Source: an uncultured Clostridia bacterium
GTDB lineage: Bacteria > Bacillota > Clostridia > Christensenellales > Pumilibacteraceae
Direction of reading: 5' to 3'
Assembly: GCA_934277845.1 (NCBI GenBank)
Contig: CAKQVV010000107.1
Span: 1 to 5,832 of the forward strand
DNA length: 5,832 bases
The position numbers and the translations under genes were made by a program. How positions within the stretch are numbered: position 1 is the first letter of the stretch; every line of letters begins with the position of its first letter. The notes below the pieces were generated by a model. It did not search any database and had not been told where the DNA came from. It saw only the letters and a program-made list of their open reading frames with translations. Below are positions 1 to 4,968 of the stretch, in pieces.

Positions 1-24
1 AAGTCGGATTTTCCGTCTTTTTTT
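1..24 (+). terminator. Rho-independent terminator of a gene left of the window
   Basis: CGGA (5-8) pairs with TCCG (12-15) around a TTT loop. With one T-T mismatch the stem can extend to A1-A2-G3 pairing with C17-T18-T19. A run of seven T follows at 18-24. A short GC-containing stem followed directly by a T tract is the standard intrinsic terminator form. The stem may continue beyond the left edge, so its full strength cannot be judged. It implies that a + strand gene ends just outside the window and that the aminotransferase promoter starts a new transcription unit. From 25 to 143 the DNA is AT-rich, and I see no gene or convincing signal in it. Confidence 0.6.
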
Positions 25-143
25 CGTGTCGTGAGAAAATGATAAAGGCAAAATCGGCGGTTTTTATCGGGAAAAAAGCCAAGAACAGTGACTTTATTTA
101 ATTAAAGATGACAAAAATTTAATAAATACGGTACGTAAATGAA

Positions 144-172
144 TTGCGTTTTACAAACCGATATAGTATAAT
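144..172 (+). promoter_or_regulatory. Sigma-70/SigA-type promoter for the aminotransferase operon
   Basis: A perfect -10 hexamer TATAAT lies at 167-172. TTGCGT at 144-149 matches the first three bases of the -35 consensus at the ideal 17-bp spacing. Transcription would start near 179-180, giving a leader of about 32 nt that contains the ribosome binding site. A better -35 lookalike, TTTACA at 150-155, is only 11 bp from the -10 and is too close to be used. A short inverted repeat, GTAAA (135-139) and TTTAC (150-154), straddles the -35 and could be an operator, but it is too short to call. Confidence 0.7.
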
Positions 173-196
173 TATGCTGAGAAATAATACAAGTCC

Positions 197-203
197 GGAG
201 GAG
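197..203 (+). promoter_or_regulatory. Ribosome binding site of the aminotransferase gene
   Basis: GGAGGAG sits 8 nt before the ATG at 212, a strong Shine-Dalgarno at ideal spacing. It fixes the start codon. Confidence 0.85.
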
Positions 204-211
204 TCAAGCAA

Positions 212-1414
212 ATGAAAATCGCAAAAAGAGCAGCGTCGATCAAGCCGTCGCTTACTTTGGAGATAAGTGCGAAAGCGAAAAAACTGAAAGAAGAAGGGAG
301 CGACGTCGTGTCGTTCGGCGCGGGCGAACCGGACTTCAATACTCCCGAATACATTTGCGAAGCCGCGAAACAGGCTGTCGACGGCGGAAAGACGAAGTAC
401 ACGCCGGCATCGGGCACCGTTTCGCTCAAAGCGGCTGTTTGCAAAAAACTCAAAGCCGACAACGGACTGGAGTACAAACCCGAAAACATAGTCATATCGA
501 ACGGCGCGAAACACTCGCTGTACAACGCGATCGCCGCGCTCGTCGAGGACGGCGACGAAGTGATTATCCCCGCGCCGTACTGGCTGACTTATCCCGAACT
601 CGTCCGTCTTGCCGGCGGCGTTCCGGTATTCGTGGACACCAAGGCGGAAAACGGCTTTAAGATCACGGCGGAAGAACTGAAAAGCGCGATCACTCCGCGT
701 ACCGTCGCAATCATATTCAACAATCCCAACAACCCGTCCGGCGCGGTCTACTCCGAGGACGAAGTGAAGGCGATCGCCGCGGTCATCGAGAATACTTCCG
801 TGATGGTTATCAGCGACGAGATTTACGAAATGCTCGATTACACGGGGATTCCGACCTATTCGATCGCGAAATACTCGGACAAACTGAAAGCGCAGACGGT
901 AGTCGTCAACGGCGTGTCAAAGACTTATTCCATGACCGGCTGGCGTATAGGTTTCATCGCGTGCGACGCGCGTCTTGCTTCCGCGATTTCCGGCATGCAA
1001 AGCCACATGACGTCCAACCCCAACACGATCGCGCAGTACGCCGCCGAAGCCGCGTACACTCACGAGGGCGGCAAGGCGTTTCTGGAAAAGATGAAAAAGA
1101 GTTTCGACGGACGCCGTAAACTCATAATGGAAAAACTCGACGCTATACCGGAACTGAATTACGTCACTCCGCAGGGCGCGTTCTATATCATGGTGAACGT
1201 GAGCAGGTTGTTCGGGCGTTCGGTCGGCGGCGTCATCATCGGTTCGGCAATCGGTTTTGCACACGCGCTTTTAGACGACGCGGACGTGGCGGTAATCCCT
1301 TGCGAACCGTTCGGCGCGCCCGATTACGTAAGACTCAGTTATGCCGTGTCCGATGAGGACGTGAGAAAGGGCGTGGAGAGAATAGCGGACTTCGTGGCGA
1401 AGTTCGAGCCGTAA
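212..1414 (+). CDS. aspB: PLP-dependent class I aminotransferase, probably aspartate aminotransferase (AspB-type)
   Basis: The product is a 400-residue cytosolic fold-type I aminotransferase of the Bacillus/Thermus-like (I-gamma) aspartate aminotransferase group. It would move an amino group between aspartate/oxaloacetate and glutamate/2-oxoglutarate. The family signatures are in order: GAGEPDF (36-42), APYW (121-124), NPNNPSG (171-177, with Asn174 the likely PLP contact), SDEIY (201-205, Asp202 to the pyridine nitrogen), SKTYSMTGWRIG (236-247, Lys237 forming the Schiff base) and YVRLSYA (372-378, Arg374 binding the alpha-carboxylate). Ser13, Thr15 and Lys100 align with residues that recognise an acidic side chain in Thermus AspAT, which favours aspartate as substrate. 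Length is normal and no key residue is missing. One oddity is VIPCEPFG (361-368), where relatives usually have Gly in place of Cys364. It is the first gene of a likely operon with the downstream synthase. Exact substrate range (aspartate, prephenate, aminoadipate) cannot be settled from sequence. Confidence 0.9.
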   Translation: MKIAKRAASIKPSLTLEISAKAKKLKEEGSDVVSFGAGEPDFNTPEYICEAAKQAVDGGKTKYTPASGTVSLKAAVCKKLKADNGLEYKPENIVISNGAKHSLYNAIAALVEDGDEVIIPAPYWLTYPELVRLAGGVPVFVDTKAENGFKITAEELKSAITPRTVAIIFNNPNNPSGAVYSEDEVKAIAAVIENTSVMVISDEIYEMLDYTGIPTYSIAKYSDKLKAQTVVVNGVSKTYSMTGWRIGFIACDARLASAISGMQSHMTSNPNTIAQYAAEAAYTHEGGKAFLEKMKKSFDGRRKLIMEKLDAIPELNYVTPQGAFYIMVNVSRLFGRSVGGVIIGSAIGFAHALLDDADVAVIPCEPFGAPDYVRLSYAVSDEDVRKGVERIADFVAKFEP

Positions 1415-1422
1415 AAACAAAG

Positions 1423-1428
1423 AGGAGG
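1423..1428 (+). promoter_or_regulatory. Ribosome binding site of the metallolyase gene
   Basis: AGGAGG, within the longer AGAGGAGGT at 1421-1429, lies 6 nt before the ATG at 1435. This is a near-perfect Shine-Dalgarno and suggests high translation. The gap from the previous stop codon is only 20 bp, with no terminator or promoter, which supports co-transcription. Confidence 0.85.
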
Positions 1429-1434
1429 TAACTA

Positions 1435-2844
1435 ATGGCGAAACACATACTGCACAAGAGCAAACACACCGGATTACTTGAAAGAGAAGAACACGATTAC
1501 GTCCTCAAAAACGTGAAAGAGCCCGAACTTTATCGCGGCATTTTCGATTACGAAGAAGTGCCGAAAGTGGTTTTCAACGACAGAAAAGTTCCTATGAATC
1601 CTGCCGACGAGTGGTGGATCACCGACACGACTTTCCGTGACGGACAGCAGTCCAGTGCGCCGCTTACGATCAAACAGATCGTCGATATTTACAAACTCAT
1701 GTCGAAACTCGGCGGCAAAAAAGGTCTTATCCGCGCCAGCGAGTTTTTCCTTTACAGCGAGAAAGACAAACAGGCGGTCAAGGCTTGCATGGAACTAGGG
1801 TACGAGTTTCCCGAGATCACGAGTTGGATCCGCGCCGACAAAAACGACTTCAGGCTCGTCAAGGATATGCACATCAAGGAAACGGGTATACTTGTGAGTT
1901 GTTCGGATTATCATATTTATAAAAAGATGAATCTCGACCGCAAATCCGCGCTGGAAAAATATCTTGCGATCGTCAAATCCGCGCTCGACAACGGCATCGT
2001 GCCGCGCTGCCACTTCGAGGACATAACGCGCGCCGACTTTTATGGGTTTGTCGTGCCGTTTGCCTGCGAACTCATGCAGCTTGCCGAAGAATATAAAACG
2101 CCCGTCAAGATCCGCGCCTGCGACACGCTGGGTTACGGCGTGACTTATCCCGGTTCTGCGCTGCCGCGTTCCGTACCGGGCATCATCTACGGTCTTAATT
2201 ACTACGCGGGCGTGCCGGGCGAGTGGCTCGAATGGCACGGTCACAACGACTTTTACAAAGCGGTCGTCAACGCCACCACCGCGTGGTTGTACGGTTGCAG
2301 CGGCGTCAACTGCTCGCTGCTCGGTATCGGCGAACGCACGGGCAACTGTCCGACCGAAGCCATGTGTATCGAGTACGCGCAGATGAAGGGTACGACCGCC
2401 GGCATGGACCTGACCGTCATTACCGAAATCGCCGAGTACTTCGAGCATGAAATCGGTTATACGATACCGCCGCGCACGCCGTTTGTGGGCAAAGCGTTCA
2501 ACGCAACCCGCGCGGGCATACACGCCGACGGGCTTTTGAAAGACGAGGAAATCTACAACGTTTTCGATACCGCGAAAATTTTGGGCAAAAAGCCCACCGT
2601 TTCCATATCCAACACTTCGGGACTTGCCGGCATAGCCTACTGGATCAACGCTTATTACGGACTCGAAGGCGAGAACGTGGTCGATAAGTCCGACGAGGTC
2701 GTAAAAGCCGTCAGGACCATGGTGGACGACGAGTACGCCGCGGGCAGAAACACTATCATGGGCGACGACGAACTCGATTCCATGGTGCGGATTTTCGACA
2801 AGAACCTTCACAAACTATTCAACGAACATCTCGGCAAGAAGTAA
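1435..2844 (+). CDS. DRE-TIM metallolyase: isopropylmalate/homocitrate synthase family, candidate Re-citrate synthase
   Basis: This 469-residue enzyme condenses acetyl-CoA with a 2-oxoacid on a divalent-metal TIM barrel. Visible motifs are DTTFRDGQQ (64-72; Arg68 catalytic, Asp69 metal ligand), HFED (193-196), CDTLG (229-233), HGHND (268-272, the HxH metal pair), GIGERTGN (297-304) and RAGIHADGLLK (359-369). It differs from LeuA in three ways: about 60 residues precede the barrel motif, which LeuA has almost at its N-terminus; it ends about 100 residues after the RAGIHADG motif; and it has no recognisable C-terminal leucine-binding regulatory domain. From memory, this architecture matches proteins labelled homocitrate/isopropylmalate synthase family in anaerobes, a group including Re-citrate synthases (oxaloacetate plus acetyl-CoA to citrate). 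The aminotransferase neighbour also handles oxaloacetate, which fits. Homocitrate synthase and isopropylmalate synthase remain alternatives: no leuBCD, nif or aminoadipate genes are in view. Family membership is certain; the substrate is inferred. Confidence 0.88.
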   Translation: MAKHILHKSKHTGLLEREEHDYVLKNVKEPELYRGIFDYEEVPKVVFNDRKVPMNPADEWWITDTTFRDGQQSSAPLTIKQIVDIYKLMSKLGGKKGLIRASEFFLYSEKDKQAVKACMELGYEFPEITSWIRADKNDFRLVKDMHIKETGILVSCSDYHIYKKMNLDRKSALEKYLAIVKSALDNGIVPRCHFEDITRADFYGFVVPFACELMQLAEEYKTPVKIRACDTLGYGVTYPGSALPRSVPGIIYGLNYYAGVPGEWLEWHGHNDFYKAVVNATTAWLYGCSGVNCSLLGIGERTGNCPTEAMCIEYAQMKGTTAGMDLTVITEIAEYFEHEIGYTIPPRTPFVGKAFNATRAGIHADGLLKDEEIYNVFDTAKILGKKPTVSISNTSGLAGIAYWINAYYGLEGENVVDKSDEVVKAVRTMVDDEYAAGRNTIMGDDELDSMVRIFDKNLHKLFNEHLGKK

Positions 2845-2864
2845 AAAAGCGGCTTGCGGTGAGG

Positions 2865-2901
2865 TTTTCGGGAATTTCGTTAAAATCAACCGAAAAATTT
2901 T
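2865..2901 (+). terminator. Possible weak terminator hairpin after the metallolyase gene
   Basis: TTTTCGG (2865-2871) can pair with CCGAAAA (2890-2896) as a 7-bp stem with an 18-nt loop, followed by A and then TTTT (2898-2901). The stem is AT-rich, the loop is long and the T tract is short, so this is weak. It is the only terminator-like structure between the second gene and the next promoter candidate. Confidence 0.3.
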
Positions 2902-2914
2902 CGTAAAATTCACC
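2875..2914. repeat. Imperfect direct repeat upstream of the P-loop gene promoter
   Basis: TTTCGTTAAAATCAACC (2875-2891) and TTTCGTAAAATTCACC (2899-2914) match closely apart from single-base insertions, with starts 24 bp apart. They lie just upstream of the candidate -10 at 2935-2940. This could be a pair of regulator binding sites, but AT-rich spacers produce such similarity by chance. Confidence 0.3.
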
Positions 2915-2940
2915 AAATCGTCGCGGTTTTAATGTATACT
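2911..2940 (+). promoter_or_regulatory. Candidate promoter of the P-loop gene
   Basis: TATACT at 2935-2940 matches five of six -10 consensus bases. The -35 is poor: CACCAA (2911-2916) has 18-bp spacing but little similarity, and the better TTCACC (2909-2914) has a 20-bp spacer. A second -10-like hexamer, TATAAC, overlaps at 2940-2945. Transcription would begin near 2946-2948, or about five bases later with the second hexamer. A weak -35 would fit dependence on an activator, but that is inference. Confidence 0.45.
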
Positions 2941-2947
2941 ATAACAA

Positions 2948-2970
2948 GAGAAGAGAAAAGTACTCTTCTC
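2948..2970. repeat. Perfect 8-bp inverted repeat (leader hairpin or operator)
   Basis: GAGAAGAG (2948-2955) and CTCTTCTC (2963-2970) are exact reverse complements separated by the 7-nt loop AAAAGTA. The left arm begins at about the transcript start predicted from the -10 at 2935-2940, so the RNA would carry a stem-loop at or very near its 5' end. The ribosome binding site 16 nt further on is left free. It could stabilise the mRNA or be a DNA operator. It is not a terminator, because no T tract follows. Confidence 0.55.
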
Positions 2971-2985
2971 GGAAATAAAATACGG

Positions 2986-2994
2986 AAGGGAGGA
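2986..2994 (+). promoter_or_regulatory. Ribosome binding site fixing the start of the P-loop gene at 3001
   Basis: AAGGGAGGA (core GGGAGG at 2988-2993) lies 7 nt before the ATG at 3001. The reading frame is open further up to an ATG at 2932, but that codon overlaps the candidate -10 box and has no ribosome binding site. The start at 3001 is therefore preferred. Confidence 0.85.
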
Positions 2995-3000
2995 CGGATT

Positions 3001-3402
3001 ATGATCAGTATTATCTACGGAGTCAAGGGGAGCGGAAAGACCAAGCGTATCATCGACGCGGCAAACGAACGCGCGTACTCGACGAAGGGCAGTATAGTTT
3101 ACATAACCGATTGCGCCGATCACTCGTCGGAAGTCGACAACTCTATTCGTTTTATCGATATCAAGCACTACGGAATCACCGACGAAAACGGAATACTGTG
3201 TTTTTTGAAAGGCTTGCTCGCCGGCAATTATGACATCACCGACGTGTATATCGACGGGCTGGCGAAGTTCATTAAAAAGGACGTGTCCGAGCTCGAAGAC
3301 GCGTTTAAGCAACTCGACCTTCTCGGCACCGAATTCGACGTGACGTTCACCCTCACGGTTTCGGCGGAAGAAGTCCCCGACTTTATGCGTAGATATATCT
3401 GA
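3001..3402 (+). CDS. Small P-loop NTP-binding protein of unknown function
   Basis: The product is 133 residues long. It opens with a beta strand and a Walker A motif, GVKGSGKT (7-14, with Lys13 and Thr14 for phosphate and Mg binding). A second strand, SIVYIT (31-36), follows. A Walker B-like strand ending in an acid, VYID (82-85), lies in the segment ITDVYIDG (79-86), and a last strand, DVTFTLTVSAEE, spans 113-124. This looks like a minimal single-domain P-loop NTPase fold. No signal peptide, membrane segment or DNA-binding domain is visible. Similar small proteins occur as conserved hypotheticals in Clostridia, sometimes labelled PilT-like without good reason; this is from memory and unchecked. 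The normal start begins immediately at the P-loop strand, a compact form typical of complete proteins rather than fragments. It appears to have its own promoter and leader hairpin and precedes thrC by 66 bp. I cannot assign a function. Confidence 0.85.
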   Translation: MISIIYGVKGSGKTKRIIDAANERAYSTKGSIVYITDCADHSSEVDNSIRFIDIKHYGITDENGILCFLKGLLAGNYDITDVYIDGLAKFIKKDVSELEDAFKQLDLLGTEFDVTFTLTVSAEEVPDFMRRYI

Positions 3403-3417
3403 AAATCTGATCAACCC

Positions 3418-3448
3418 GGGTTTCCGTTCGGAATTGTTCGGGGAACCC
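3418..3448 (+). other. Stem-loop in the spacer before thrC
   Basis: GGGTTTCC (3418-3425) pairs with GGGAACCC (3441-3448) through eight pairs including one G-U. After a 3-nt bulge an inner stem continues, CGGA (3429-3432) with TTCG (3437-3440), around an ATTG loop. No T tract follows, so it is not a standard intrinsic terminator. It sits between the stop codon at 3402 and the thrC ribosome binding site at 3453-3459. It could end transcripts inefficiently, act as a processing or stability element, or influence thrC translation. Confidence 0.5.
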
Positions 3449-3452
3449 TGTA

Positions 3453-3459
3453 AAAGGAA
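3453..3459 (+). promoter_or_regulatory. Ribosome binding site supporting the TTG start of thrC
   Basis: AAAGGAA lies upstream of the TTG at 3469, with 9 nt between. It is weaker than the AGGAGG sites elsewhere in the window. An in-frame TAA at 3451-3453 rules out any earlier start, and the next in-frame ATG (codon 46) would remove a conserved N-terminal region. Confidence 0.6.
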
Positions 3460-3468
3460 TTTACCGAC

Positions 3469-4953
3469 TTGAATTTTATCAGCACGAGAAACGCCTGCCG
3501 CGTCGCGAGCGGTGCGGAGGCGGTAGTTAAAGGATTATCGGACGAGGGCGGTCTTTTCGTACCCGCCCTTTTTCCCGAAGTAACACGCGAAGAGATCGAG
3601 GCGATGGCGGATATGAATTATCCCGAACGCGCCGCGCTGGTGATCGGCAAGTTTTTGCCCGAACTTAAAGATCTGCCCGATTACACCGAGAAAGCGTATG
3701 CGCGTTTCGACGGCGATCCCGCACCCGTAGTCAAACTCGACGAGGGCACGTTCATGCTGGAACTGTGGCACGGACCGACGCACGCGTTCAAAGACATCGC
3801 GCTCACGCTGCTGCCGTACCTTATGACCGGCAGCAAGGCGGTGACGGGAGAGAAAACCCGCACGCTTATTTTAGTCGCGACCAGCGGCGACACCGGTAAA
3901 GCCGCGCTCGAAGGATTCCGCGACGTGCCCGGCACGGACGTGATAGTGTTCTATCCGTCGGGCGGCGTCAGCGAACTGCAAAAATTGCAGATGATAACCC
4001 AAAAAGGCGACAACGTGTTCGTTTCGGCGATAGACGGCAACTTCGACGACGCACAGACCGCAGTCAAAAAAATCTTTACCGACAAAGCGGTTGCGGAAGA
4101 ACTCGGCAAGCACGGATTCGCGCTCAGCAGCGCAAACTCAATGAACTTCGGCAGACTCGTTCCGCAGATCGCGTACTATTTTTCCGCTTACGTCGACCTT
4201 ATGGACGCGGGCGAGATCGAGTACGGCGACGAAGTGAACTTCTGTGTGCCGAGCGGTAATTTCGGGAATATCCTGGCAGGGTATTACGCCAAAAAAATGG
4301 GCTTGCCGGTAGGTAAACTCATTTGCGCGTCTAACCGCAACAACGTGCTTACCGACTTTATCGGGAGCGGCGAGTATACGGCGAAACGCAAATTTTACAA
4401 GACGACCAGTCCGTCTATGGACATACTCGTCAGTTCCAACCTCGAGCGGCTCGTGTTCGAACTCTCGGGAAGAAACGACGAACTCACCGCCGCCAGAATG
4501 AAAAGTCTCGCCGAAACGGGAACTTACTCGATAAGCGACATCGAACTTGCGGCGATGAAAGAAACTTTCCGGGCGGAGTGGGCGAGCGAAGAGGAAGTGC
4601 GCGACACGATCGCGGACGAACTCGACGAGGACGGCTATATTATCGACACGCACACGGCGGTGGCGAAATGCGTCGCGGACAAGTATTACGAAGAAAACGA
4701 CGACGATCGTCCCGTTGTGGTCGTTTCCACCGCCAGCCCCTACAAGTTTGCCGCGGACGTGTATTCGGCAATCGGCGGAAAACCCGATGCGGATCCGTTC
4801 GTGACGATCGGACTGCTGGAAGAGGAAACCGCGCTCCCCGTTCCCGATTCTATTACCGAACTTAAAAATTTACCGAAACGTTTTACCGGCGTTATCGAGC
4901 CGGGCAAAGCAAAACAAACGGTGATAAATTACGCCGAAAACAAGAAGAATTAG
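3469..4953 (+). CDS. thrC: Threonine synthase
   Basis: This 494-residue PLP enzyme of fold type II converts O-phosphohomoserine to threonine and phosphate, the last step of the aspartate-to-threonine pathway, in the cytosol. The threonine-synthase N-terminal signature is present: ISTRN at 4-8 and GLSDEGGLFVP at 22-32. HGPTHAFKD (101-109) contains the Schiff-base Lys108. ATSGDTGKAA (137-146) and PSGNFGN (261-267) hold the PLP phosphate and ring, and IDTHTAVA (392-399) is the usual C-terminal motif. Length and motif order fit the longer E. coli/fungal-type ThrC class. The start is TTG, forced by an in-frame stop just upstream and by conservation of the first residues. No truncation or missing catalytic residue is seen. 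The neighbours are the P-loop gene 66 bp upstream and trpS 15 bp downstream, so thrC and trpS are probably co-transcribed. No thr leader peptide or T-box is visible in the short spacer. Confidence 0.96.
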   Translation: MNFISTRNACRVASGAEAVVKGLSDEGGLFVPALFPEVTREEIEAMADMNYPERAALVIGKFLPELKDLPDYTEKAYARFDGDPAPVVKLDEGTFMLELWHGPTHAFKDIALTLLPYLMTGSKAVTGEKTRTLILVATSGDTGKAALEGFRDVPGTDVIVFYPSGGVSELQKLQMITQKGDNVFVSAIDGNFDDAQTAVKKIFTDKAVAEELGKHGFALSSANSMNFGRLVPQIAYYFSAYVDLMDAGEIEYGDEVNFCVPSGNFGNILAGYYAKKMGLPVGKLICASNRNNVLTDFIGSGEYTAKRKFYKTTSPSMDILVSSNLERLVFELSGRNDELTAARMKSLAETGTYSISDIELAAMKETFRAEWASEEEVRDTIADELDEDGYIIDTHTAVAKCVADKYYEENDDDRPVVVVSTASPYKFAADVYSAIGGKPDADPFVTIGLLEEETALPVPDSITELKNLPKRFTGVIEPGKAKQTVINYAENKKN

Positions 4954-4968
4954 GCATAGGACAAGATC

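Noticed and set aside
97..106. Palindrome TTTAATTAAA in the left spacer
   Set aside because: A 10-bp A/T-only palindrome in AT-rich DNA is expected by chance, and it lies too far upstream of the promoter to suggest a role.
119..525. Two minus-strand open frames opposite the start of the aminotransferase gene
   Set aside because: They are shadows of the aminotransferase frame. Their low-complexity Phe/Arg- or Ser/Phe-rich products show no family features.
1795..2811. A 338-codon open frame on the minus strand opposite the metallolyase gene
   Set aside because: It is entirely antisense to a gene with complete catalytic motifs. Its product resembles no family I know, and its openness follows from the codon bias of the + strand gene. 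No ribosome binding site or promoter supports it.
2932..3000. Upstream ATG at 2932 giving a 156-residue version of the P-loop protein
   Set aside because: The ATG overlaps the candidate -10 box, has no ribosome binding site, and the added 23 residues run through the inverted repeat. The ATG at 3001 has a strong site and places the Walker A at the usual distance from the N-terminus.
3414..3421. Palindrome ACCCGGGT as a separate operator
   Set aside because: It overlaps the left arm of the longer hairpin at 3418-3448 and no promoter is visible near it, so the hairpin explains the bases better.
3403..3468. T-box riboswitch or threonine leader peptide before thrC
   Set aside because: Only 66 bp are available, there is no recognisable T-box antiterminator sequence, and no short Thr-rich open frame with a ribosome binding site.
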